DNA from: Gammaproteobacteria bacterium
Lineage (GTDB): Bacteria > Pseudomonadota > Gammaproteobacteria > Poriferisulfidales > Poriferisulfidaceae
Length of the DNA: 64,000 bases
Direction of reading: 5' to 3'
Assembly (NCBI GenBank): GCA_028819565.1
Contig: JAPPLD010000006.1
Span: 73,299 to 137,298, forward strand
The notes under the pieces were generated by a model that saw only the letters and a program-made list of their open reading frames with translations, made no database searches and was not told where the DNA came from. The position numbers and the translations under genes are program-made. Shown here piece after piece: positions 45,632 to 53,699 of this stretch; within the stretch, counting starts at the first letter, position 1, and each line of letters begins with the position of its first letter.

Positions 45632-47935
45632 TTGAAGAAAAAAACCCCCAAGCGCCCCAAGCAACAGGATTCGCAGCCGCCCCGCATGTCTCCAGTCTTT
45701 CGCGAGGGCGCGTTGCTCGTCTTTACGGCCTTGGCCGTCTACCTGCTGGTCGCACTGATCACCTATCACCCGGACGACCCGAGTTGGTTCGACACCGGGG
45801 ACGGGGACATCCGGAACGCAGCCGGAAAGGTGGGTGCAATCGTGGCCGACCTATTACTGTATTTATTGGGTTACATCGCGTATCTGGTTCCCTTCATGCT
45901 GGGGTACCACGGCTGGCTTCTATACAGCCAGCGAGCCATCCCAGGGGATGCGAAGAAGCCCGGTTGGGGCTTGGCCGCGTTGCGTTGGGGTGGATTTTTC
46001 ACGACGTTGATGGCGGCCTGTTCCCTGATCGGCATCTACCTGCTGGCGCCGGCTTTGCCAACTGGAAGTGGGGGATTGGTTGGAAAGGGGGTTGCGGGCG
46101 GGTTCGTTGCGGCGTTTAGTGAGGTGGGCGCAACGGTGTTACTGCTCGCGCTGCTGTTCGTCGGCACCACCCTGTGGACAAGTTTTTCGTGGCTGAAAGC
46201 CGTGGATCTCACCGGCAAATTCGCTTGGGACGCGGGGTCTGCCACCATTGCAGGGATTCGGCGTATTCAGGAATATTTCTCCGGGCATCGAGATCGCCAG
46301 CAACGGGAAGAAAAACGGAAGCGGACAAAGGAGAAAAGGGCGTCCAAGAGCCCCACCCGGATCGAACCCAAGATTCAAATCGAGGCCGATGCCAAGAGAC
46401 AAGCGAAAGAAAAGCAGATTTCTCTGCTGCCCGCTAGCGGCACTAAGGAGTTGCCGCCGCTCGATCTGTTGGATGAACCCATGGAAGGGAGCATGGGATA
46501 TTCTGAGGAAACTCTCAGTAATATGTCGAAACAGATTGAAATTAAAATGGAAGAATTCAAGGTCGATGTCACGGTAGTAGCCGTGACACCCGGTCCGATC
46601 GTGACTCGTTTCGACTTGGAGCCGGCTCCGGGAGTGCGAGGCAGCAAGATCAGCAGTTATGCGAAAGATTTGGCGCGTTCGCTGTCCGTGGTCAGCGTCC
46701 GCGTGGAAGAAGTGGTCGAGGGGAAATCGGTGATCGGCTTGGAAGTGCCGAACGAGGACCGCGAAATGGTGATGGCCAGCGAGATCCTGCGGTCGGCCGC
46801 ATTCAGCCAATCCCCGTCCTTGCTGACTCTGGCGCTTGGCAAGAGCATCAACGGCGAACCGGTGGTCTGCGATCTGGCGAGCATGCCGCACCTCCTGGTG
46901 GCCGGGACAACCGGTTCCGGCAAGTCGGTGGCGATCAACGCCATGATCTTGAGCCTGCTGTACAAGGCCTTGCCGAAGGACCTGCGGTTGATTCTGATCG
47001 ATCCGAAGATGCTGGAACTCGCCATTTATGAAGGCATTCCTAATTTGCTGACCCCGGTGGTCACCAACATGGGGCAGGCGGCCCGGGCCCTGTTGTGGTG
47101 CGTAGGCCAGATGGAGCGACGCTATACGGTCATGTCAAGGCTGGGCGTGCGCAACTTGAACGGTTACAACCGAAAGATCGAAGAAGCGGCCAAGAACAAG
47201 GAACCCATCCCGGATCCAACATACGAGAGCCTTGGCGAGGAGGACGAGGCGCCACCGTTGGAACACCTGCCTCATATCGTGGTCGTGATTGATGAATTCG
47301 CGGACATGATGATGGTTGCCGGGAAAAAGGTCGAGGATTACATCATCCGCCTGGCACAGAAGGCCCGTGCTGCCGGTATCCATCTGATTCTCGCCACGCA
47401 GCGCCCGACGCGAGAAGTGATCACCGGCCTGATCAAATCGAATATCCCCGCCCGCATCTCTTTCCGGGTTGCCTCGCAGATTGATTCGCGCACGATTCTG
47501 GATCAAGGTGGAGCAGAGCAACTGCTGGGGCATGGAGACATGCTGTTCCTGGATTCGGGAGAGACGCTGCCCAAGCGAGTCCATGGTGCATTCATTTCGG
47601 ACGATGAGGTTCGTCAGGTTGCCAAATACCTGCGCGAGCACGGCGGCGAACCCGACTATCTAGAAGAAGTAACACAAGAAGAAACTACCGTCTCAATTCC
47701 CGGGCTGACCGAGGAAAACGATGAGGAGGGCACGGAAGATCCGCTGTATCAAGCGGCTGTGGAAATTGTGCGCCGGGATCGGAAAGCCTCCGTCTCGTAC
47801 CTGCAGCGACGCCTCAAGGTCGGCTACAACCGTGCGGCCCGGATGATCGAGGAAATGGAGGCCGCGGAGATTGTCGGTGCAGTGCAGCCGGGGGGTGCCC
47901 GCGAGGTGCTTCTGCCTCCGCCTGATGAATCGTGA
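45632..47935 (+). CDS. ftsK: DNA translocase FtsK
   Basis: Division-septum DNA pump. The N-terminal ~170 residues contain four membrane segments; a short charged linker follows (much shorter than in E. coli). The alpha-beta motor domain has VEVPNEDREMVMASEIL and the Walker A VAGTTGSGKSVAINAMILSLLYK, and DEFADMMMVAGKKVEDYIIRLAQKARAAGIHLILATQRP. The C-terminal ~65 residues (YQAAVEIVRRDRKASVSYLQ) are the gamma winged helix. The TTG at 45632 (first residues KKKTPKRPK after the initiator) is preferred to the TTG at 45596, giving 767 residues. lolA and rarA follow without gaps. Confidence 0.93.
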   Translation: MKKKTPKRPKQQDSQPPRMSPVFREGALLVFTALAVYLLVALITYHPDDPSWFDTGDGDIRNAAGKVGAIVADLLLYLLGYIAYLVPFMLGYHGWLLYSQRAIPGDAKKPGWGLAALRWGGFFTTLMAACSLIGIYLLAPALPTGSGGLVGKGVAGGFVAAFSEVGATVLLLALLFVGTTLWTSFSWLKAVDLTGKFAWDAGSATIAGIRRIQEYFSGHRDRQQREEKRKRTKEKRASKSPTRIEPKIQIEADAKRQAKEKQISLLPASGTKELPPLDLLDEPMEGSMGYSEETLSNMSKQIEIKMEEFKVDVTVVAVTPGPIVTRFDLEPAPGVRGSKISSYAKDLARSLSVVSVRVEEVVEGKSVIGLEVPNEDREMVMASEILRSAAFSQSPSLLTLALGKSINGEPVVCDLASMPHLLVAGTTGSGKSVAINAMILSLLYKALPKDLRLILIDPKMLELAIYEGIPNLLTPVVTNMGQAARALLWCVGQMERRYTVMSRLGVRNLNGYNRKIEEAAKNKEPIPDPTYESLGEEDEAPPLEHLPHIVVVIDEFADMMMVAGKKVEDYIIRLAQKARAAGIHLILATQRPTREVITGLIKSNIPARISFRVASQIDSRTILDQGGAEQLLGHGDMLFLDSGETLPKRVHGAFISDDEVRQVAKYLREHGGEPDYLEEVTQEETTVSIPGLTEENDEEGTEDPLYQAAVEIVRRDRKASVSYLQRRLKVGYNRAARMIEEMEAAEIVGAVQPGGAREVLLPPPDES

Positions 47936-48573
47936 TGGCGTCTCCGGCAGTCCGATCCCTGGCTTTTATCGGTCTGCTCGGACTGGTTGCAATTCAGGAT
48001 GTGCCGGCGACTCCGGAAAGTGAGCTTGAGCGGTTTTTCGAACAGACTCAATCCCTGACGGCGTTTTTCCAGCAGGAAGTCTGGTCGGCGGACGGGGAAC
48101 TCCTATCCTCCGGACATGGTGACATGAGCCTGTTGCGCCCGAATTTTATGCGCTGGAATTACCGGGAGCCCGAACCCCTGATTCTGGTTTCCGATGGCGT
48201 CAATTTCTGGTCTTATGATCCGATTCTTGAGCAGGCGACCGTCGCGCGGGTGGAAGATGCTCTAAACGATACGCCGCTTTCGGCTTTGCTGGGCTCGCGG
48301 GTCTTGGAGGATCTGTTCACGGTCAAGCGCACCCAGCACCAGGACGGGATCGATTGGGTTGTGTTGCAGTCTCAGGCAGGTGCTGCACGGCCAGTTGAGC
48401 TTTTGATCGGTTTGCGTTCGGGCACGCTGGAACGCTTGCATTTCGTCGATCAGTTCGGGCAGGAAGTACAGGTCCGGTTCGAACAGGTGCAGGTGAATCC
48501 TCCCCTGCAGCCGGAATCCTTTTCCTACCAGCCGCCACGAGGTACGGATATTCTTGGCACGCCGACCCAATGA
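47935..48573 (+). CDS. lolA: outer-membrane lipoprotein carrier protein LolA
   Basis: Periplasmic chaperone taking lipoproteins from LolCDE to LolB. The N-terminal hydrophobic stretch (SLAFIGLLGLVAIQDVPA) serves as signal peptide, then LERFFEQTQSLTAFFQQEVWSADGELLSSGHGDMSLLRPNFMRWNYREPEPLILVSDGVNFWSYDPILEQATV, the typical LolA beginning. 212 residues. The ATG at 47935 is used; a GTG at 47932 is possible. Its start overlaps the ftsK stop and its stop overlaps rarA by 4 bases, the usual ftsK-lolA-rarA order. Confidence 0.94.
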   Translation: MASPAVRSLAFIGLLGLVAIQDVPATPESELERFFEQTQSLTAFFQQEVWSADGELLSSGHGDMSLLRPNFMRWNYREPEPLILVSDGVNFWSYDPILEQATVARVEDALNDTPLSALLGSRVLEDLFTVKRTQHQDGIDWVVLQSQAGAARPVELLIGLRSGTLERLHFVDQFGQEVQVRFEQVQVNPPLQPESFSYQPPRGTDILGTPTQ

Positions 48574-49898
48574 GTGAACTGTTCGATTCGAGAAAAGAAT
48601 TCCGCCCATTGGCGGACCGGATGCGTCCACGGAGTCTGGAGGAATTTGTCGGGCAACAGCACCTGCTTGCAGAAGGGCTGCCTCTGCGGCAGGCAGTCGA
48701 GGCCGGGAAACTTCACTCCATGGTGTTCTGGGGGCCTCCGGGCACGGGCAAGACCACGCTGGCGAAACTGATTAGCCGATATGCCGAGGCCCGGTTCGTC
48801 AGCCTTTCGGCCGTACTGGCTGGAGTCAAGGAAATCCGCGAGGCGATCGCGGAAGCCCGGTTGGCTCAGGATCGCGATCAGCAGGCCACCGCACTGTTCA
48901 TCGATGAGGTCCATCGCCTCAACAAGGCGCAGCAAGACGTGTTTTTGCCGCATGTCGAGGATGGGACGATCTACCTGCTCGGCGCAACAACGGAGAACCC
49001 TTCGTTCGAACTCAACAATGCATTGCTGTCCCGTGTCCGTGTCTATGTCCTGAAAATGCTCGAGAAAGAAGATCTGGCGCAATTGCTTGAGTGGGCGCTG
49101 ACGGACGAAGAGCGGGGCGCGGGCGCACGCCCGGCCACATTGGAAGACGATGCGCGCGACTTGATGATTCAGGTGGCGGATGGCGACGCACGTATTTTGC
49201 TTAATCTGTTGGAGATCGGCTTGGATCTTGCGCCGGAGCAGGAGGGAAAGAAAGTCATCGATGCGGCGATCATGCAGCAGGTCGCAGGGCAGGGCACTCG
49301 GCGTTTCGACAAAGGGGGAGAGTACTTTTACGATCAGATATCTGCGCTTCACAAGTCGGTGCGAGGATCCGATCCGGATGCCGCCCTGTACTGGCTATGC
49401 CGCATGCTGGACGGGGGCTGTGACCCTCGATATATCGCCCGGCGCGTGGTGCGGATGGCAAGCGAGGACATTGGAAACGCCGCCCCACAAGCACTCAACC
49501 TGTGCCTGTCTGCCTGGCAGGCCTATGAGCGATTGGGTTCTCCCGAAGGAGAATTGGCCATCGCATCGGCAGTCGCCTATCTGGCTTGTTCACCTAAAAG
49601 CAATGCGGTATACACGGCTTACAAGGCAGCGATGGAACAGGCCAAGAAATCGGGCACTTTGGAAGTCCCGATGCATTTGCGCAATGCCCCGACCCAGTTG
49701 ATGAAGGATCTGGGTTATGGGAAAGACTATCAATACGCACACAACCACGAGGGCGGGTACGTGACCGATGAAGTCTATCTGCCCGAGTCCTTGCAAGGCA
49801 TGTCGTTCTATTTCCCCGTCGACCGGGGCCACGAGAAGGCAATCGGGGAGTGGCTGCAGAAGATCCGGGAAAGTGCGCGCAGGCGTTCGGCCAATTGA
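48570..49898 (+). CDS. rarA: replication-associated recombination protein RarA (MgsA)
   Basis: AAA+ clamp-loader-like ATPase acting at stalled forks. RPRSLEEFVGQQHLL, the Walker A GPPGTGKTTLAK near residue 54, FIDEVHRLNKAQQDVFLPHVEDG (Walker B), and GATTENPSFELNNALLSRV (sensor 1) are all clear, followed by the C-terminal SALHKSVRGSDPDAALYWLCRMLDGG and the helical tail ending near YFPVDRGHEKAIGEWL. 442 residues. No serS follows, which is its frequent neighbour. Confidence 0.96.
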   Translation: MSELFDSRKEFRPLADRMRPRSLEEFVGQQHLLAEGLPLRQAVEAGKLHSMVFWGPPGTGKTTLAKLISRYAEARFVSLSAVLAGVKEIREAIAEARLAQDRDQQATALFIDEVHRLNKAQQDVFLPHVEDGTIYLLGATTENPSFELNNALLSRVRVYVLKMLEKEDLAQLLEWALTDEERGAGARPATLEDDARDLMIQVADGDARILLNLLEIGLDLAPEQEGKKVIDAAIMQQVAGQGTRRFDKGGEYFYDQISALHKSVRGSDPDAALYWLCRMLDGGCDPRYIARRVVRMASEDIGNAAPQALNLCLSAWQAYERLGSPEGELAIASAVAYLACSPKSNAVYTAYKAAMEQAKKSGTLEVPMHLRNAPTQLMKDLGYGKDYQYAHNHEGGYVTDEVYLPESLQGMSFYFPVDRGHEKAIGEWLQKIRESARRRSAN

Positions 49899-49902
49899 GG
49901 GC

Positions 49903-49926
49903 GCCCGGAAGCGGAAGCATCCGGGC
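49903..49926. terminator. hairpin between rarA and the rhodanese gene
   Basis: GCCCGGA (49903-49909) pairs with TCCGGGC (49920-49926); inside, GC-GGAA-GC makes a small capped stem. The genes on either side converge, so it could end transcription from both. No T run follows on the plus strand. Confidence 0.4.
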
Positions 49927-49942
49927 CTTGGTAGAATCGAGA

Positions 49943-50356
49943 TCAGTCGCTGGTTTCTGGCGTGAAAGGATCCACGGGATTGCCGGCTTCAACCCAGGCC
50001 CTGAATCCCCCGGCCATATGCTTGACGTTTTCGAAGCCCATCTGCTTGAGCGTGTTGGCGGCCAGTGCCGAGCGGCCGCTGGTCCCGCAATACAGGATCA
50101 GGTTCTCGGCTTGAGCGAAGATCGGCAGATGCTTCGGCGAAGACGGGTCGGCATAGAATTCCAGCATGCCGCGCGAGGCGTGGTGCGCGCCAGGCACCGT
50201 GCCGCTTTGAACCAGTTCATTCTGGTCGCGCACGTCGATGACGACGACGCCAGGCTCGTTCAGGGCCTGAGCGACAGCCGCGGCGGAGACTTCGTCGACT
50301 TGGTCGACGGCCTCGGACAGCATTTCCTTGAATCCTCGCTTGATTTGTACAGGCAT
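49943..50356 (-). CDS. rhodanese-like sulfurtransferase
   Basis: 137 residues, single rhodanese domain. VVVIDVRDQNELVQSGTVPGAHHASRGMLEF is the typical first half, and the catalytic cysteine lies in LILYCGTSGRSALAANTLKQMGFENVKHMAGGFRAWVEAGNPV. The active-site loop CGTSGR fits the single-domain class whose substrates are uncertain. In a sulfur-oxidising cell it could move sulfane sulfur, but nothing near it proves this. It is convergent with rarA. Confidence 0.9.
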   Translation of the reverse strand: MPVQIKRGFKEMLSEAVDQVDEVSAAAVAQALNEPGVVVIDVRDQNELVQSGTVPGAHHASRGMLEFYADPSSPKHLPIFAQAENLILYCGTSGRSALAANTLKQMGFENVKHMAGGFRAWVEAGNPVDPFTPETSD

Positions 50357-50488
50357 GGTTTTATCCCGAAGGCCGTGAACGACTATCGTAACGCATTGTG
50401 TTGCAATTCCTATACTGGAAAAGCGAAGGAGGGGAGGCTGAGATTAACTTATGGTAGAATTATTATAAATTTCTACCCCTACCTATTA
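50357..50488. promoter_or_regulatory. vapBC upstream region left of the tnpB element
   Basis: This 132-base stretch holds the original promoter area of vapBC. An AT-rich block has TAGAAT (50455-50460) and TATAAA (50464-50469). Without the inserted element, the TATAAA box would lie about 25 bases before the vapB start. No convincing -35 box is seen. Confidence 0.4.
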
Positions 50489-50496
50489 ATCCGATG
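50489..50496. repeat. left 8-bp direct repeat of the tnpB element
   Basis: ATCCGATG, repeated exactly at 51832-51839 on the other side of the element. This is the expected result of an 8-bp target-site duplication. Confidence 0.7.
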
Positions 50497-50519
50497 GGGA
50501 CTTATAAAGGAAAGTTGAC
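50497..50519 (+). repeat. left terminal inverted repeat
   Basis: Begins GGGACTTATAAAGGAAAG. It matches the reverse complement of the right end at 20 of 23 positions (mismatches at positions 5, 6 and 22). Confidence 0.78.
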
Positions 50520-50548
50520 AAGATAGTCTTCTCGAAGACAATCCACTT

Positions 50549-51826
50549 ATGAAAGTCCACCGCACCGTCCGCTACCGTCTTCATCCGGGTTCTGCCAGAA
50601 AGAACCAGCAACTGCACGGCACTGCTGGCGCTTGCCGGTTCGTCTGGAACCACATGGTCGGGAAGCTCAGGGACGACTATGACTATTACGGTGAATGCAA
50701 CTTCCATTACATGTCGACGAAAGCCATCCCCACGCAGGGATTGGGTCGGACTTTCACGATCCTGAGACGATACAGCTACCCATGGTTGCAGGACTATTCT
50801 GCGTATATCGTCAAGAGTTCGCTGCAGCCCATCGAGAGGACTTACAAGGCGTTCTTCAAGGACTTGGGAACAGGCGGGAAGTTGAACCGCAAGCCGCCGC
50901 GGTTTCACGGAAAGTGGACAATTACGCCTTCGTTTCCGATCAATTACATGTCGGCAAAGGTATCGGGCGACAGCCTGTACGTGCAGAAGGTCGGCTGGAT
51001 GAAACTGGACGGCAACAATCCGTACCCGGACGGCCAGTTCAAGTCCGGCACGGTCAAGTACGAATGTGGCAAGTGGTACGCCTACCTAGTGTACGAAGTC
51101 GAGGCACAGGCCTGCCTTCCCCATTCCATCAAGGCAGTGGGCATTGATCGGAACATCGCCGATGGCCGATTGGTGGTGCTGTCGGATGGCACGAAGCACG
51201 GTGGCCCCGACTTGGAACGCAAGGTGGCGCGTCGCAAGCGATACCAGCGCAAAATGGCACGACAGGTGAAAGGGAGCAACCGCAGGAAGGTTACAAAGGT
51301 GCGGTTGCAGAAAGCGTTTCAGGAGGAACGCTTCGCCCGGTTGAACTGGGCGCATCACGTCAGCAAAGGCATTGCCTCTGAGTACGATGTCGCCTATGTG
51401 GAGAAACTGAACATCCGGGGCATGACGAGGTCGGCCAAAGGCACGAGAGAGAAACCCGGTAAGCACGTGAAATCGAAATCCGGTCTGAACCGGCAGATCC
51501 TGACCAGCGCATGGGGAACATTAGAGTTGTGCCTGAATTACAAGATGGACGTGTGCAGCGTACCTCCGGCGTACACCAGCCAGACCTGCCACCAGTGCGG
51601 ACACGTCGACAAGGACAGCAGGAAGCAAACAGACTTCAAGTGCACCGCTTGCGGGCACGCAGACGATGCGGACGTGAACGCCGCATTGAACGTTTTGGCC
51701 TTCGGGAATGGGGCGGCTGGACGTGGAGGTGGCGACACCGGCGGGGCACCCTGCCACAGTCGGCCTAGGAAGCGTCAAGAAATAGGGAGACGAAGCAGAG
51801 AACTCTCTGCCAACTTTCCTTTATAG
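50549..51826 (+). CDS. tnpB: TnpB (RNA-guided nuclease of the IS200/IS605 OrfB family)
   Basis: 425 residues. The RuvC-like catalytic residues are all present: D200 in VGIDRNIADG, E285 in VAYVEKLNIRGM and D375 in DADVNAALNVL. The zinc ribbon has C347/C350 (CHQC) and C365/C368 (CTAC). The N-terminus MKVHRTVRYRLHP and the arginine-rich region before residue 260 are typical. TnpB proteins cut DNA guided by an RNA made from the right end of their element. The stop codon lies inside the right inverted repeat. The DED set suggests an active nuclease; activity is inferred. Confidence 0.92.
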   Translation: MKVHRTVRYRLHPGSARKNQQLHGTAGACRFVWNHMVGKLRDDYDYYGECNFHYMSTKAIPTQGLGRTFTILRRYSYPWLQDYSAYIVKSSLQPIERTYKAFFKDLGTGGKLNRKPPRFHGKWTITPSFPINYMSAKVSGDSLYVQKVGWMKLDGNNPYPDGQFKSGTVKYECGKWYAYLVYEVEAQACLPHSIKAVGIDRNIADGRLVVLSDGTKHGGPDLERKVARRKRYQRKMARQVKGSNRRKVTKVRLQKAFQEERFARLNWAHHVSKGIASEYDVAYVEKLNIRGMTRSAKGTREKPGKHVKSKSGLNRQILTSAWGTLELCLNYKMDVCSVPPAYTSQTCHQCGHVDKDSRKQTDFKCTACGHADDADVNAALNVLAFGNGAAGRGGGDTGGAPCHSRPRKRQEIGRRSRELSANFPL

Positions 51827-51831
51827 TTCCC
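51809..51831 (-). repeat. right terminal inverted repeat
   Basis: Read on the minus strand it begins GGGAACTATAAAGGAAAG. The tnpB stop lies within it. Confidence 0.78.
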
Positions 51832-51839
51832 ATCCGATG
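51832..51839. repeat. right 8-bp direct repeat, containing the vapB start codon
   Basis: ATCCGATG, identical to 50489-50496. The final ATG (51837-51839) is the vapB start. Confidence 0.7.
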
Positions 51840-52094
51840 AGCCTCAATATCAAGAATGAGGAAACTTGCCAACTTGTGGATGAGTTGGCCGAGTTGATTG
51901 GAGAGACCAAAACCGGCGCAATCACTGTTGCGTTGAAGGAACGTCTCGAGCGAGAGAAGAAACTTGCGAACAGGGACGTCCTAGCCCGGCATCTGTGCGA
52001 AATAGGACGGAGTTGCGCCAAACTGATGGGGCCGGGACCTTCCTCTACGGAGCATGGTGATTTTCTCTACGATGAGAAGGGGTTGCCTAAGTGA
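51837..52094 (+). CDS. vapB: VapB-type antitoxin (PSK family)
   Basis: 85 residues. MSLNIKNEETCQLVDELAELIGETKTGAITVALKERLERE is the ribbon-helix-helix/PSK-type antitoxin N-terminus that binds DNA and VapC. The start codon is unusual in that it lies inside the direct repeat made by the adjacent element, so the native leader has been replaced by the end of the tnpB element. No ribosome-binding sequence is visible before it on either side of the insertion. The stop overlaps vapC by 4 bases. Confidence 0.9.
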   Translation: MSLNIKNEETCQLVDELAELIGETKTGAITVALKERLEREKKLANRDVLARHLCEIGRSCAKLMGPGPSSTEHGDFLYDEKGLPK

Positions 52095-52501
52095 TTATTG
52101 ATGCTTCGGCCATTCTCGCAGTGCTTTTGGATGAGCCGGATGCAAGAACGTATGCAGACGAAATTTCCGGAGCCTGGCCGCGGCGTATGTCGGTGATCGG
52201 GTTTCTTGAGACGGCGATTGTGACCGAGAGCCGGGGAGGGGCGGATGCCGGAATCAAGTTTGATGCCTTTCTGGCCGATGCTTCAATAGAAATTGTCCCG
52301 GTGTCGTTGGATCAGGCATATGCCGCCCGCGATGCCTGGCGGCGTTTTGGCAAGGGTCGACACCCGACACGTCTGAATTTCGGAGACTGTTTTGCATACG
52401 CGCTGGCAAAAACGAGCGGTGAACCCCTACTGTTCAAGGGCGGAGATTTTCCTCGAACTGATATTGAAACGGTTGCGTTTGAGCCGGATTCTGCGCCGTA
52501 A
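52091..52501 (+). CDS. vapC: VapC-type PIN-domain toxin
   Basis: 136 residues. PIN-domain acidic residues are visible as D4 (MIIDASAIL), E40 (GFLETAIV) and D99 (NFGDCFAYALA), the usual metal-binding set of a VapC ribonuclease, with LFKGGDFPRTD near the end. The start is GTG 52091, overlapping the vapB stop. It appears intact. With the promoter displaced by the tnpB element, expression may depend on transcription through tnpB. Confidence 0.93.
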   Translation: MIIDASAILAVLLDEPDARTYADEISGAWPRRMSVIGFLETAIVTESRGGADAGIKFDAFLADASIEIVPVSLDQAYAARDAWRRFGKGRHPTRLNFGDCFAYALAKTSGEPLLFKGGDFPRTDIETVAFEPDSAP

Positions 52502-52625
52502 ATTGTCTGTACCGTATGCGGAAAGAAGGCTGGAATACTGACATCTTTCTGGCTTTCAAATGCTTATACTAGTCTCAAATAGATTGTAGCCTGCAGGGAC
52601 TCAACCTGCCGATTCGGCCCAAACA

Positions 52626-53699
52626 ATGACAGCAACTTCTCCTCTGGAACTCCCTCTGGGTTCGCTGGTTGTGGACGTGTCGGGGAAGGAACTGGAACCC
52701 GAAGACCGGGAGATTCTTGCCCATCCTTTGGTAGGGGGCTTGATTTTGTTCGCGCGGAACTACGAATCTCCCGAGCAACTCGAGGAATTGATCCGGCAGA
52801 TTCATCAGATCCGGACGCCGGGTCTGGCGGTCTGCGTGGATCAGGAAGGCGGGACAGTCCAGCGTTTCCGGAAAGGGTTTACGCGCCTGCCGCCCGCCCA
52901 GGCACTCGGCAAGCTGTACCGTCGGGACCGGGAGCATGCCTACCGGGCCTGTACGTTGATGGGCTGGCTGATGGCGGCCGAATTACGGGCGGTCGGCGTG
53001 GACATCTCGTTCGCCCCCGTGGTGGACCTGAACTGGGGAACCAGCGAGGTCATCGGCGGGCGAGCCTTCCACCGGAATCCGTACACCATTTCCGAACTGG
53101 CTTCCCGCTACATTGCCGGCATGCACCAGGCCGGAATGAAATCGGTCATCAAGCATTTCCCGGGGCACGGGCACGTGCACGAGGATTCGCACAAGGACAT
53201 GCCGGTCGACAAGCGCGGTTTTCAGGAGATCCAGGGTGAGGATCTGGTTCCATTCGAACACTTGGGGTCGGCCTACGGTGAAGGAGTGATGACGGCTCAC
53301 ATCATCTTCCCGGAGGTGGACGAGGTTCCGGTCACTTTCTCGCACAAATGGCTGCGGCACATCTTGCGTGGCCAGATGAGTTTTCCTGGGGTGGTGTTCA
53401 GTGATGATCTGAATATGCACGCAGCCCACTTGCACGAAGACATCGAGTCCCGGGTACGGGCAGCGTTTCAGGCGGGCTGTGATGTGGCGCTGCTGTGCAA
53501 TAATCGCCCGGCAGTCAACGAAGTGCTGGATCACTTGAAGGAACACCATGATCCGGTGGCCAGCCTGCGCCTGTTCCGGATGCGTGGTGCCCCGGAAGCC
53601 GAATCGCTTGAGGGTTTGCACCAATTGCCGATGTGGAAAGAAGCGGTGGAATTGGCGGCTCGTTATGCTGAAGAGGACGAATTGGAGTTGAATCTATGA
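52626..53699 (+). CDS. nagZ: beta-N-acetylhexosaminidase NagZ
   Basis: Cytoplasmic glycoside hydrolase family 3 enzyme removing GlcNAc from anhydro-muropeptides in cell-wall recycling. Typical are PLVGGLILFARNYES, VDQEGGTVQRFRKGFTRLP, the loop KHFPGHGHVHEDSHKDMP with the His of the catalytic Asp-His pair, and VVFSDDLNMHAAH with the nucleophile Asp. 357 residues. Overlaps mscS by 4 bases. A TATACT box lies at about 52565 upstream. Confidence 0.95.
   Translation: MTATSPLELPLGSLVVDVSGKELEPEDREILAHPLVGGLILFARNYESPEQLEELIRQIHQIRTPGLAVCVDQEGGTVQRFRKGFTRLPPAQALGKLYRRDREHAYRACTLMGWLMAAELRAVGVDISFAPVVDLNWGTSEVIGGRAFHRNPYTISELASRYIAGMHQAGMKSVIKHFPGHGHVHEDSHKDMPVDKRGFQEIQGEDLVPFEHLGSAYGEGVMTAHIIFPEVDEVPVTFSHKWLRHILRGQMSFPGVVFSDDLNMHAAHLHEDIESRVRAAFQAGCDVALLCNNRPAVNEVLDHLKEHHDPVASLRLFRMRGAPEAESLEGLHQLPMWKEAVELAARYAEEDELELNL

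Larger units (their letters stand above)
50497..51831 (+). mobile_element. tnpB element with terminal inverted repeats
   Basis: A 1335-bp unit holding only tnpB. Its ends are 23-bp inverted repeats (50497-50519 and 51809-51831) matching at 20 of 23 positions, and it is flanked by exact 8-bp direct repeats. Just inside each end is a short hairpin: GTCTTC-TC-GAAGAC (50526-50539) and GCAGAG-AACT-CTCTGC (51795-51810). There is no tnpA or DDE transposase. IS200/IS605 elements normally have no terminal inverted repeats and make no target duplication, so the boundary points to a TIR-recognising transposase supplied elsewhere. The element splits vapB from its upstream region. Confidence 0.78.

Noticed and set aside
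50549-51826. Cas12f-type CRISPR effector
   Set aside because: The size and RuvC motifs also fit TnpB, and there is no repeat array or other cas gene. Element ends and flanks identify a transposon-borne TnpB.
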